The notes under the pieces are model-generated. The model was not told the DNA's origin. It saw nothing but the letters and a program-made list of their open reading frames with translations, and did no database searches. This document shows positions 27,882 through 36,764 of a DNA stretch of 64,000 bases, piece after piece. The position numbers and the translations under genes are program-made. Each line of letters begins with the position of its first letter. Positions within the stretch are counted from its first letter, which is position 1. The DNA comes from Oceanitalea stevensii (GTDB lineage: Bacteria > Actinomycetota > Actinomycetes > Actinomycetales > Actinomycetaceae): positions 1 to 64,000 of the forward strand of contig NZ_JACSPO010000006.1 in NCBI RefSeq assembly GCF_014837105.1, read 5' to 3'.

Positions 27882-30800
27882 CTAGCCGCCCTGGCCGCCG
27901 CCGTCCGGGACGGGAGGTGGAGCGGGCGGCTCCGCCGGAGGAGCCGCCTCCGCCGGCGGCGGCGCACCGTCCGCCGGGGGCGGCGCGGCGGCGGCGTCGG
28001 CGATGAGCAGCCGGTCGGCCTCGCGCAGGGCCCGGTCCAGGTCCCCGACCACCTCCCGGAGCTGCGGCCAGAGCTGGTTCGGGTCGTTCATGATCGCGTT
28101 CGTCCGCTCCCCCGCCGCGTTCACCGCCGTGGTCATCTGGTCGTACATGACGAGCCAGAGGTCCGGCGAGATCAGTGGACGGAGCGTCTCGGCGGTCATC
28201 CCGAACTGCTTGACCGCGCCGTCGACCACGAGGTCCTGGACGAGGTGGGTGGCCGCGCCGTGCTCCGCCGTCGCCGCGTCCTGCTGGACGATCGCGACGT
28301 CCAGGAACCGGTACCCCTGGTGGACGACGTGCTCGAAGAACGTCTCCGGCCGGAAGTTGTTGTCCTTCTTCGCCTTGCCGGGGAGGAGCACGGTGACGTG
28401 CGCGCGGGTGCCCTCGCCGCGGCCGGCACGTTCGGACATGTCGAGGAGGGCGGCGAGCCGGGCCTCGTCGCGCTCGCCCTTCTTCAGCGTCAACGTCGCC
28501 GTCTCCCCGGTGGGGCCGGGCGGGGTCTTGATCTTGCCCGACCCGGTGCGTGTCTCCGCCCGCACCACCCGGAGGGTGAAGGTGATCTCCTCCTGCTCGA
28601 ACGCCTCCGCTCGCTTCGCGATCTGGGCGAGGACGGTCGCGATGGCGTCCGGGTCGACCAGTGCCCTGGCGGCCGCGTTGATCGCATCCGGCAGCTTGGG
28701 GTTGCCTGCCGTCCTCGCGGCCAGCGTGGCGACCTCCGCATCGATGACGTTCTGCTCCAGGTGGGGAACGAGCGGCCTCAGGGCCGCCAGCACCTGCTGC
28801 CGGACCGCCTCGTCGACGGGGACCTGGACGTCACCGGCGTCCTCCGCCTCGCTCGCCGCGACCGTGATGTGCGCCTTGCCCGGCGCGTCCGGCCTCACCT
28901 CGGTGCCGATCTGCTTGAGCCCCTCGGGCTGGAGCTCGGTGAGGATCTCGTCCAGCACGGCACGCAGGTCGGCCATCGACGCGAAGGGGCGCGCCGTTCG
29001 TTCGGCGATGCGCGCCTTGGCCTTGTCCTTGACCTGCCGGCTCTGCGGGGTCTCCGGACCCTCGGTCCCCTCCCCCTCCGCGGCGCCCTCCGGCGTCTCT
29101 CCCCGCAGGGCGCTGAGCACGCTCTGCCCGAGCTGCCACGCCTTGTCGATGAGCCACTCGAGGGCCTCGTCGACGAGCGCGCGGAGCTGCTCGATGATGT
29201 CGCGCACCTTCTCCGGGGCGTTGCCGAGCCCCACCTGGTAGGCGAGCAGCCCGATCGCGACCGGGACCGCAGAGGCGAGCCCCTGCTCGAGGCGCGCGGC
29301 GGCCGGGGCGGTGTCGCCGCGGGCGACGGACGCGATCGTCCCGACGAACCGGTCAAGGATCTCCAGCATGTCGCGGAAGTAGTCGATGGCGGACTGGACG
29401 GCGTTGAAGAAGGCAATCGTCCCGTTGATGATCGCCATGATCCCGGTGGGGTCGAGGAACGAGAGCAGCTTGACGACGGCGCTCTCGACGATCTCCTTCA
29501 TGATCCAGCTGCTGGCCATGGTGAGGACCGTCTGCCACAGGTCGCCGAGCTTCTCCGCGAGGAGGTCCCACACGGCGCTGACGCCGCGTTCCTGGACGTC
29601 CTTGACGAACGCCCAGGCCCCGGTGAGCTTGTCGATGGCGCCCCGGATCCGGGCGACGTTCTCCGGGCCGATCTTCTTCGCGAGCTTCGCCCAGAGCGTC
29701 TCGACGGTCACGCCGAGCACCTCGAGGACGAGGGTGAGGATCGACTGCAGGTCCAGCGCCGCCGGCGGCGCGATCCCCAGGGAGCGCAGCCCGCGGAACA
29801 GCCAGTCCCCCAGCCCCCGCAGGAGGTGACCGGCGATCCGGGTGAAGAAGCCCTCGAAGCCCATCCGCAGTGCCGTCACGAGGTTGCGGAGGAACCCGAC
29901 CGGGTCGCGCTGGATCTGCTGGGCGGCGGCGGCGACGTTGGCGAGGATGTTGCCGAGCAGCTCGGACGGGAAGTTCATCAGCCGGAGGATGAGGCCGACG
30001 ACCTCCTCGACGACGACCGCCGCGAACTCCACGATCCGGGCCAGCGGCTCGCCGAAGGCGTCGACGATGCGGTCGAAGGTGTCGCCCGGCGCCGCGAGGT
30101 CCTCCAGGGTCACCGAGTCCCAGATCCCGAGGAAGGTCGAGCTGACGAGGTCCGGGGTGATCTCGAGCCTGACCAGCTCGGCCTCGATGCGGGCCGCCGC
30201 CCGCGGGACCACACCGGACTCGCTGAGCTCGGCGTACGTCTGCTCCCCGCCCGGGAGCAGGGTGATGAACCCGCGGATGAGGTTCTGCGCCGTGCGCGGG
30301 ACGTCGTCGCCGGTGAACGGGTTGCGCCCGAGGATGACGGTGAGCAGGTGGAACCCGGGAACCTTGTTCGCGTGCTCGGCGAGCATCCCGAGCAGCGAGC
30401 GCTTGACCAGGACGAGCACCTGCTCGAGGACGTCCCAGGCGAAGTCGCCGATGTCGCGGACGAGGGCGATCGCGCGCTCGGCGAGCGCGCCGAGGTTGTC
30501 GAGGAGGTCGGGCAGGTGCTCGGGGCTGACGGCGTCCCAGGCGTCGGAGAACAGCTGGACCGCCCGGACCAGCAGCCCGGCGAACCGCGCCCACTGGGTG
30601 TCGAGCCAGTCCGCCGTCTCCTGGAGGGTCCCCCGCTCGGTCATCTGGGCGACGACGTCGCCCTTGCCGATGAGCGTGAGGAAGTCGGCGAGGATCTCGA
30701 CGGTGGGCGCGTTCACCTCCGTCCCGCGCAGCGGGTCGTGGTGGAAGACCTTGACCGCCAGGTCCCAGTACGGCGCGACCTCCGGACGGCGCACCAGCGG

Positions 30801-32000
30801 TTCGGCGACGTCGGCGGCGACGGCACGCACCTTGGCGATCACGGCGTCGGCGATGCCGATGACGAAGGCGCGGACGTCGGCGACGATGGCGTCCACGTAC
30901 CGCTCGATGATCGCCAGGTTGCCGCTCACGCCCTCCGTCACGGACAGCTCGTCCCAGGCGGCGCCGATGTCGCGGGTGATCCGCTCGGCGGTGAGGTCGT
31001 GCGCCGCGAGGCCGTCACGCAGCAGGCGCACGACGTCGCCGGCGATGTCGATCGCGTCGAGCACGGGACCGACGGCGCTCCCGAACGGCCCGAGGGTGAG
31101 CAGCTGCTCGACGAAGGCGGTCGGGCCGGTCGGCAGCGGCGCGTCGGTGAGCGGGTCCTTGCCGAGGATCGCCCCGAGCACCGAGTAGCCCGGGATGCTG
31201 CGGGCGCCGGACCGTACGCCGTCGAGGATGAAGTCCGGGATGAGGTCGCTGACCTCGACGTCGCGCATGAGCGGGTAGCGCGACGCTCGCGCGCCGCCCT
31301 GCTGGACGACGTGGGCGGTCTCGTGGGCCATGAGCGCGAGGTCGGCGGGCGACTGCCCCGGCCCGAGGAAGATGTCCCGCCCGACGGTGAACGCCCTGGC
31401 CTGCAGCTCCACCGCCGCCGCACGTGCCGCCGTCGAGCGGTGGACGCGCACGCCTCCGAGGTCGACGCCCAGGTGCGGCTCGACGCTCGCCCGCACGCCG
31501 CCGGGCAACGCCTCCCCCGCGCCGGGCGCCGCGAGGACGGAGGTGACCTGCTCGGACACGGGCACCTCGCCGCCGGCGGCGACGACGTCGGGTGCGGGTC
31601 CTGCGTCGGCGGCGCGGGCGACACCGGCGCGGCCGTTGCCGGGCGCCGGGCCCCCGTCGGCGGTGCGGGCGGGTGTGCGTCCGTCGGCGCCCGCCGAGTG
31701 GCCGGCCGGCGTGCCCGGGGCCGGGCTCGCCCCGTCGGCACGGTTGGGTCCCGGCCCTCCACCGGGGTTGCGCACGACGGCGGCGGCGAGCGCCTCCGCC
31801 TCGCGCTCGAGGAGGTCACCGGGGTGGCTGACGGAGAGGGTGGCGACGGCCGGGGGGACGTCCCCGGCGCCGTGGACCGCCCGGGCGAGGGCGGCGTTGG
31901 ACGCCGCGGGTGGGCGGTCGTGGCGGCGGGACGCCACCGACCGCGTGACGTCCTCGGTGTCCTCGTGCATCACCCGCTCGCGCAGGCGGGTGGTGGTCAT
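27882..32000 (-). CDS. Giant DUF4157 (eCIS-core) metallopeptidase-like protein
   Basis: A 1372-residue protein. Residues about 158-245 form the DUF4157 domain: VEPHLGVDLGGVRVHRS, then LMAHETAHVVQQGG with the zinc-binding HETAH at 226-230. An Ala/Pro/Gly-rich linker (80-145) precedes it. The long middle (250-1000) is alpha-helical and contains three diverged repeats (near 268-310, 408-467, 546-608) with the pattern PG/PY-x-x-L-x-x-x-L-G-x-D/N-P-h-T, then a hydrophobic F-x-T-L stretch. The C-terminal part has GAATHLVQDLVVDGAV and WLVMYDQMTTAVNAAGE, and ends in an Ala/Pro tail. No signal peptide. DUF4157 proteins accompany contractile injection systems and polymorphic toxins. ATG 32000 touches the AAA gene's stop (GTG 32003 also possible). 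Function unknown. Confidence 0.78.
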   Translation of the reverse strand: MTTTRLRERVMHEDTEDVTRSVASRRHDRPPAASNAALARAVHGAGDVPPAVATLSVSHPGDLLEREAEALAAAVVRNPGGGPGPNRADGASPAPGTPAGHSAGADGRTPARTADGGPAPGNGRAGVARAADAGPAPDVVAAGGEVPVSEQVTSVLAAPGAGEALPGGVRASVEPHLGVDLGGVRVHRSTAARAAAVELQARAFTVGRDIFLGPGQSPADLALMAHETAHVVQQGGARASRYPLMRDVEVSDLIPDFILDGVRSGARSIPGYSVLGAILGKDPLTDAPLPTGPTAFVEQLLTLGPFGSAVGPVLDAIDIAGDVVRLLRDGLAAHDLTAERITRDIGAAWDELSVTEGVSGNLAIIERYVDAIVADVRAFVIGIADAVIAKVRAVAADVAEPLVRRPEVAPYWDLAVKVFHHDPLRGTEVNAPTVEILADFLTLIGKGDVVAQMTERGTLQETADWLDTQWARFAGLLVRAVQLFSDAWDAVSPEHLPDLLDNLGALAERAIALVRDIGDFAWDVLEQVLVLVKRSLLGMLAEHANKVPGFHLLTVILGRNPFTGDDVPRTAQNLIRGFITLLPGGEQTYAELSESGVVPRAAARIEAELVRLEITPDLVSSTFLGIWDSVTLEDLAAPGDTFDRIVDAFGEPLARIVEFAAVVVEEVVGLILRLMNFPSELLGNILANVAAAAQQIQRDPVGFLRNLVTALRMGFEGFFTRIAGHLLRGLGDWLFRGLRSLGIAPPAALDLQSILTLVLEVLGVTVETLWAKLAKKIGPENVARIRGAIDKLTGAWAFVKDVQERGVSAVWDLLAEKLGDLWQTVLTMASSWIMKEIVESAVVKLLSFLDPTGIMAIINGTIAFFNAVQSAIDYFRDMLEILDRFVGTIASVARGDTAPAAARLEQGLASAVPVAIGLLAYQVGLGNAPEKVRDIIEQLRALVDEALEWLIDKAWQLGQSVLSALRGETPEGAAEGEGTEGPETPQSRQVKDKAKARIAERTARPFASMADLRAVLDEILTELQPEGLKQIGTEVRPDAPGKAHITVAASEAEDAGDVQVPVDEAVRQQVLAALRPLVPHLEQNVIDAEVATLAARTAGNPKLPDAINAAARALVDPDAIATVLAQIAKRAEAFEQEEITFTLRVVRAETRTGSGKIKTPPGPTGETATLTLKKGERDEARLAALLDMSERAGRGEGTRAHVTVLLPGKAKKDNNFRPETFFEHVVHQGYRFLDVAIVQQDAATAEHGAATHLVQDLVVDGAVKQFGMTAETLRPLISPDLWLVMYDQMTTAVNAAGERTNAIMNDPNQLWPQLREVVGDLDRALREADRLLIADAAAAPPPADGAPPPAEAAPPAEPPAPPPVPDGGGQGG

Positions 32001-33949
32001 CACCGGGTCCGGAGGACGTCGAGGTAGCGCTCCAGCTCCGCCTCGGTGGACAGGTGGCCGAGCTTGAGGAACTCGCGCTGCATGGCGCGCACCACCGTCT
32101 CCATGGTGATCGCGGTGCCCGCCTCCGCAGCGGCGAAGGCGGCGCCGAGCGCCGCGTTGCGGATCGTCCCACCGGTGACGGTGAACTGGTGGGCCAGGAA
32201 GTCGACGTCCACCGCCTCGACGGGAGCCTGCGGTGGGAAGGAGAGCTGCCAGATCCGCCGCCGCTGCTCCTCGTCGGGCGCCGCGAAGGACACGACCACG
32301 GACATCCGGCGCAGGAACGCCTCGTCGACGTTGCGCTGCAGGTTGGTGGCGAGCACCGCGACACCGTCGAAGGACTCCAGCCGCTGGAGGAGGTAGGCGA
32401 CCTCGATGTTGGCGTACCGGTCGTGCGCGCTGCCGACCTCCGAGCGCTTGCCGAAGAGGGCGTCCGCCTCGTCGAAGAAGAGCACGAGGTCACCGGCGGC
32501 GGCCGCGGTGAAGATGCGTTCGAGGTTCTTCTCCGTCTCGCCGATGTACTTGCTCACCACGGCCGACAGGTCCACCTTGTACAGGTCCAGCCCCAGCTCG
32601 GCCGCCGCCACCTCGGCGGCGAGGGTCTTGCCCGTCCCCGACGGGCCGGCGAAGAGCCCGACGACCCCGCTCGAGGGGATCGGCCGGAAGCCCCAGTCCG
32701 TGAACACCGTGCGGCGTCGCCGGTACCTCACGACGAGCTCACGCAGGAGGCGCTCCTGAGGGAAGGGGAGCACGAGGTCGGCCCAGCCGCGCTGGGCGTG
32801 CACCCGGGTGGCCAGACCCTCCAGGTGACCGCCGGCCAGGCGCCGCACGGCGGCCGGGAGCCGGGAGGCGTCCCCGTGGGCGACGCCCGCGGCGAGGCGC
32901 AGCTGCTCCCGGCTCAGGTGGAACCCGTCCGGCGGCTCCGACCCCATCCGCTCGCGCCAGTCCTGCTCGTCGGCCTCGCCGTCGCGGACGGCGACCTCCA
33001 GAGCCCGCCGCGCCGGCACGCTCTCCAGGGGCAGCTCGCGCGGTGAGGAGATCGCCACGGCCAGGTGCCGCAGCCGCGCGACCTGCACCGCCGTGCGCTC
33101 GTCCAGCGCCGAGTCCGTCTCCACCAGCACGACCGCGCCCCGGATGGTCGCCTCCCGCGCCGTGGCTGCCCACGCCTCCGTCGAGGTGGGCACCGGTGTG
33201 ACGAGCAGCGGACGTGCCGGATGCCGCTCGGCGACGGCACGACGGCGGCTCTCGGCGTCGGCGCCGTGGACGAGCAGGAGGACGGCGTCGGAGTCACCGG
33301 ACGGCAGATGGAACGTCGCGCCTCGCGGGTGGCGCACGGTCGCGCCCGGCTGGAGCGCGGGGTCACAGCCGTGGTGCCCTCGCGTGGCCCAGACCAGCCG
33401 CGGTGCCACAGTGCACATGCGGACCGCCCACGGGCTGCCGTCGTCGCGGACGTCGACCAGCCCGCTCGTCCGCAGGGGCGCTCCGGGCGCCAGCGCCAAG
33501 GTCGCCTCGCGGCCCAGGATCCGGTCCACGACCGCGAGAGTCGGCCGGTCGAGGCGGACGGAGTCCTGCACGTAGGCGACGAGCCGCTGCCGCTGCGGCT
33601 CGACCTCCACGGCGCAGGCAAGGGCGAGCGCCTCGGCACCGGGCGGGCCGAGACCTGCGTTCCGCGCGGCGAGGGCGAGCGGGTCGAGCCCGGCCCGCAG
33701 CCACTCGGCCAGGGCCGCGCGGGCAGCCGCCCAGCGCGGGGCGAACAGCGCCCTCACGCGTTCGGCCTCGGCCGCCGGAGGGCCGTCGAGGCCGGGCAAG
33801 GAGCGCAGCGCGCGGGAGACGTCCGCGTCGTCCACGACGAGGCCGGCGTAGTCCCGGGGCGGCACCCCCGCCGCGAGGCGGCACAGGGCTGCCTCACGCT
33901 GGAGCGCCACGTCGGCGAACTCCTCCCAGGTGACCCCGTCGCCCACCAC
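32000..33949 (-). CDS. AAA+ ATPase of the contractile-injection-system type
   Basis: A 649-residue CDC48/FtsH-like ATPase. The active AAA module is C-terminal: Walker A GPSGTGKT 435-442, Walker B LVLFFDEADALF 488-499, sensor 1 LATN 533-536, arginine fingers Arg547-Arg548 and sensor 2 GGTIRN near 593. The middle (about 215-330) looks like a degenerate first AAA module (LLLVHGADAESRRRA, VVLVETDSALDE) without a P-loop lysine. The N-terminal 200 residues are helical. This arrangement is typical of the ATPase found in eCIS gene clusters. It overlaps the DUF4157 gene, so the two form one operon. Start chosen at GTG 33949, immediately after a -10 element; GTG 33946 is equally possible. Confidence 0.85.
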   Translation of the reverse strand: MVGDGVTWEEFADVALQREAALCRLAAGVPPRDYAGLVVDDADVSRALRSLPGLDGPPAAEAERVRALFAPRWAAARAALAEWLRAGLDPLALAARNAGLGPPGAEALALACAVEVEPQRQRLVAYVQDSVRLDRPTLAVVDRILGREATLALAPGAPLRTSGLVDVRDDGSPWAVRMCTVAPRLVWATRGHHGCDPALQPGATVRHPRGATFHLPSGDSDAVLLLVHGADAESRRRAVAERHPARPLLVTPVPTSTEAWAATAREATIRGAVVLVETDSALDERTAVQVARLRHLAVAISSPRELPLESVPARRALEVAVRDGEADEQDWRERMGSEPPDGFHLSREQLRLAAGVAHGDASRLPAAVRRLAGGHLEGLATRVHAQRGWADLVLPFPQERLLRELVVRYRRRRTVFTDWGFRPIPSSGVVGLFAGPSGTGKTLAAEVAAAELGLDLYKVDLSAVVSKYIGETEKNLERIFTAAAAGDLVLFFDEADALFGKRSEVGSAHDRYANIEVAYLLQRLESFDGVAVLATNLQRNVDEAFLRRMSVVVSFAAPDEEQRRRIWQLSFPPQAPVEAVDVDFLAHQFTVTGGTIRNAALGAAFAAAEAGTAITMETVVRAMQREFLKLGHLSTEAELERYLDVLRTR

Positions 33950-33955
33950 TCTCCC

Positions 33956-33961
33956 GTTATA
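33956..33961 (-). promoter_or_regulatory. -10 element of the AAA-DUF4157 operon
   Basis: TATAAC lies 6 nt before the GTG at 33949, so transcription should begin at or next to the start codon (leaderless). No clear -35 is seen. This is the only good promoter for the two-gene operon. Confidence 0.5.
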
Positions 33962-34047
33962 CCGCCGGTCCGACCGCGTCGACGCCGCGGGGAGCGCCCC
34001 GCACGAACGGCTGCCCGATCGCGCACGCGAGGTGGCATGCACCCGAG

Positions 34048-34077
34048 TTGACAACGGTTCTCATCACTCTTGAGAAT
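34048..34077 (+). promoter_or_regulatory. znuA promoter
   Basis: TTGACA at 34048-34053 and GAGAAT at 34072-34077 are separated by 18 nt; the predicted start falls at about 34084-34085, on the znuA ATG. Confidence 0.6.
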
Positions 34078-34085
34078 GAGTCTCA
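34071..34085. promoter_or_regulatory. Predicted Zur operator
   Basis: TGAGAATGAGTCTCA is a perfect TGAGA-N5-TCTCA inverted repeat resembling the actinobacterial Zur box (TGAAAATGATTTTCA-like). It covers the -10 element and the start codon, so a bound repressor would block initiation. An overlapping repeat TTCTCA-N7-TGAGAA (34058-34076) may be a second half-overlapping site. The regulator gene is the fourth gene of the same operon. Confidence 0.75.
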
Positions 34086-35059
34086 TGAGTCGCTCGCGCA
34101 CGCTGTCCGCCGTCCTCGCCGTCCTCGCCCTCTCCGGGTGCGCGGCCTTCCAGGACCAGGACACCGGCGCGGGCGCCACCGCGGCGACGTCGGCCGGCGG
34201 CACCGTCACGGTCCTCACCGGCGTCTACCCTCTGGAGTATCTCGCGAAGGAGATCGGCGGGGACCGCGTCTCGGTCGGCTCGCTCACCCCGCCGAACGTC
34301 GACCCGCACACCCTGGAGCTGTCCCCGCGCACCGTCGCCGACATGGGCGCAGCCGGGCTCGTCGTCCACGTCTCGGGCTTCCAGGCCGCCGTCGACGACG
34401 CCGTCGCCGCCACCGGCGTGCGCGCCTTCGACGCCGCCGAGCACACCGAGCTCCTCCCCGCGGACGGCCACGACCACGGCCACGCGCACGACGACGACGC
34501 CGAGCACGCCGAGGAGGCCCACGACCACGAGGGCGAGGCCCTCGACCCCCACCTGTGGCTCGACCCCGTCCGGCTCGCCGAGGTCGGCACAGCCCTGGGC
34601 GAGGAGCTGGCGCAGATCGACCCCGACGGCGCCTCGGCCTACCGCGCGAACGCCGAGCGCGTGGCCGCCGAGCTCGCCGAGCTGGACGCCGACATCACCG
34701 CCGGCCTGGCCACCTGCGAGCGCGACACGATCGTCGTCGCCCACGAGGCCTACGGCTACCTCACCGACGCGCACGGGCTCCACCAGGAGGGCCTGTCCGG
34801 CATCGACCCGGAGACCGAGCCCTCCCCCGCCCGTCTCGCGGAGATCGCCGAGGTCGTCAGGGAGCACGACGTCGACACCGTCTTCGTCGAGTCGCTCCTC
34901 AGCCCCGCCGTCTCGGAGGCGCTGGCGCAGGACCTCGGCCTGCGCAGCGCCGTCCTCGACCCGCTGGAGAACCAGAAGGACACGACGGCCGACTACCTCG
35001 ACGTCATGCGCGCCAACCTCGCCGCGCTGCAGGAGGCCCTCGGGTGCACCGCCGCGTGA
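34085..35059 (+). CDS. znuA: Zinc ABC transporter substrate-binding lipoprotein
   Basis: A 324-residue cluster A-I binding protein. The signal peptide ends with lipobox LSGC (Cys19). Metal ligands fit the family: VDPHTLELS, then a His/Asp-rich loop (HDHGHAHDDDAEHAEEAHDH) near 132-155, DPHLWLDP, VVAHEAYGYL and the terminal DPLE. The His-rich loop is a hallmark of zinc rather than manganese binders. Start ATG 34085 was chosen from the promoter position (leaderless) and the lipoprotein signal; ATG 34076 would add three residues. First gene of the znuACB-zur operon. Confidence 0.92.
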   Translation: MSRSRTLSAVLAVLALSGCAAFQDQDTGAGATAATSAGGTVTVLTGVYPLEYLAKEIGGDRVSVGSLTPPNVDPHTLELSPRTVADMGAAGLVVHVSGFQAAVDDAVAATGVRAFDAAEHTELLPADGHDHGHAHDDDAEHAEEAHDHEGEALDPHLWLDPVRLAEVGTALGEELAQIDPDGASAYRANAERVAAELAELDADITAGLATCERDTIVVAHEAYGYLTDAHGLHQEGLSGIDPETEPSPARLAEIAEVVREHDVDTVFVESLLSPAVSEALAQDLGLRSAVLDPLENQKDTTADYLDVMRANLAALQEALGCTAA

Positions 35060-35085
35060 CGGGCGACGTGGGAGCATACGGACCC

Positions 35086-35862
35086 ATGGCCCTGCCCGTG
35101 CGTGCCCGCGACCTCCACGTCACCCTGGGCAGCGCCCGCATCCTCCAGGGCGTGGACCTCGACGTCCGCGGCGGTGAGATGGTCGCCCTCCTCGGCGCCA
35201 ACGGCTCGGGCAAGTCGACCCTCGTCAAGGCCCTCCTGTCGGTCGTGCCCGTGAGCCGCGGCAGCGTCGCGATCTTCGGCACCGACGTCGCCGACCGTCG
35301 CCGCGTGCCGTGGCGCCGCGTGGGCTACGTCCCTCAGCGGGTGGGCGCGGCGTCCGGCACCCCGGCGACGGCGCTGGAGGTCGTCGCCTCCGGCCTGCTC
35401 GACAACCGCCGGCTCCGTCCGCCGCGCGGCTGGCGCGACCTCGCGCTGTCCGCCCTCGACGAGGTGGGCCTGGCCGAGCGCGCGAACGAGACGGTCAGCG
35501 TCTTCTCCGGCGGCCAGCAGCAGCGTGTCCTCATCGCCCGCGCCCTCGTCCGCCGGCCCGAGCTCCTCGTCCTCGACGAGCCGCTCACCGGCATCGACCG
35601 TGACTCCCAGGAGTCCCTCGCCGCCACCCTCACCGGCCTGCGTGAGCGCGGCACGAGCGTCCTCACCGTCCTCCACGAGCTCGGCTCGCTGGCCGGCCTG
35701 CTCGAGCGCGCCGTCGTCCTGCGCCACGGGCGCGTCGTCCACGACGGCCCGCCGCCGCCGGCCGCCGCGGGCCACAGCGACCCCGACCACGAGCACCACC
35801 ACTCCCACGAGGACGAGCCGATCGACCCGCACAACCCCGAGCTGCGGCTGGAGCTGTCATGA
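35086..35862 (+). CDS. znuC: Zinc ABC transporter ATP-binding protein
   Basis: A 258-residue ATPase energising zinc import. Walker A GANGSGKS, Q-loop VGYVPQRVG, signature FSGGQQQRVLIARAL, Walker B LLVLDEPLTGID and H-loop TVLHELG are intact. The C-terminal 30 residues are unusually rich in His/Asp/Glu (HSDPDHEHHHSHEDE), possibly a zinc-sensing or storage tail. ATG start 26 nt after znuA; the znuB gene overlaps by 4 nt. Confidence 0.92.
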   Translation: MALPVRARDLHVTLGSARILQGVDLDVRGGEMVALLGANGSGKSTLVKALLSVVPVSRGSVAIFGTDVADRRRVPWRRVGYVPQRVGAASGTPATALEVVASGLLDNRRLRPPRGWRDLALSALDEVGLAERANETVSVFSGGQQQRVLIARALVRRPELLVLDEPLTGIDRDSQESLAATLTGLRERGTSVLTVLHELGSLAGLLERAVVLRHGRVVHDGPPPPAAAGHSDPDHEHHHSHEDEPIDPHNPELRLELS

Positions 35863-36764
35863 CCGTCCTGCTCGACATGCTCGCCAGCCCCCTCATGCAG
35901 CGCGCGCTCATCGCCGCCGTGCTCGTCGGGCTCGTCGCTCCCGTCATGGGCACCTACCTGGTCCAGCGGCGCCTGTCCCTCCTCGGTGACGGCATCGGCC
36001 ACATGGCGCTCACGGGCGTGGCCGTCGGTTGGCTCGTGGGCGGGACCCTGGGCGTCACCCCGCACGACGCGCTCGCCGTCCCGGGCGCCGTCGTCGCCTC
36101 GATCATCGGCGCCGTCGTCATCGAGCTCGTCCGCGAGCGCGGCCGCACGAGCGGCGACCTCGCCCTCGCGCTCCTCTTCTACGGCGGCATCGCCGGCGGC
36201 GTCCTGCTCATCGGCATCGCCGGCGGCACCACCGCCAACCTCAACGGCTACCTCTTCGGCTCCATCGCGACGGTCACGCTCACCGACCTGTGGCTGACGA
36301 TGGGGCTGGCGGTCTCGATCCTCGCCGTCGGGATCGGGCTGCGGCCGGCGCTCTTCGCGCTCTCCCACGACGAGGAGTTCGCGCGCGCGAGCGGGCTGCC
36401 GGTGCGGCTGCTCAACATCGTCGTCGCCGTCCTCGCGGCGCTCACGGTGTCGGTGGCGATGCGCGTCGTCGGCGTCCTGCTCGTCTCCGCGCTCATGATC
36501 GTTCCCGTGGCCACGGCCCAGCTCGTCACCCGCTCCTTCCGCGGGACGATGGCGGCCGCGATGGTCATCGGACTGGCGGTCAGCGTGACGGGTCTGTCCG
36601 TCACCTACGTGTACCCGCTCTCCCCCGGCGCGACCATCGTCATGCTGGCGATCGGGGTCTTCGGCGTAGTATCGCTGGCACGTCCGCTGCTCGGGCGCCG
36701 CAGCCCCGCGGCCGACCCGCACCCGGACGTCCAGGACGACGTCGAGCTTCGCGAGGCCTCATGA
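35859..36764 (+). CDS. znuB: Zinc ABC transporter permease
   Basis: A 301-residue ABC-3 family permease with about eight helices. Typical segments are GTYLVQRRLSLLGDGIGHMALTGVAVG near 31, NLNGYLFGSIATVTLTDLW near 128, and MRVVGVLLVSALMIVPVATAQL near 205. It pairs with the upstream ATPase (ATGA overlap) and overlaps the downstream zur gene by 4 nt, so all four genes are translationally coupled. Confidence 0.93.
   Translation: MTVLLDMLASPLMQRALIAAVLVGLVAPVMGTYLVQRRLSLLGDGIGHMALTGVAVGWLVGGTLGVTPHDALAVPGAVVASIIGAVVIELVRERGRTSGDLALALLFYGGIAGGVLLIGIAGGTTANLNGYLFGSIATVTLTDLWLTMGLAVSILAVGIGLRPALFALSHDEEFARASGLPVRLLNIVVAVLAALTVSVAMRVVGVLLVSALMIVPVATAQLVTRSFRGTMAAAMVIGLAVSVTGLSVTYVYPLSPGATIVMLAIGVFGVVSLARPLLGRRSPAADPHPDVQDDVELREAS

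Noticed and set aside
27771..32027. Very long open frame on the plus strand, antisense to the DUF4157 gene
   Set aside because: It translates to Arg/Asp/Gly/Val-rich sequence without domains; long antisense frames are expected in a genome with such strong third-position GC. The minus-strand protein has clear motifs.
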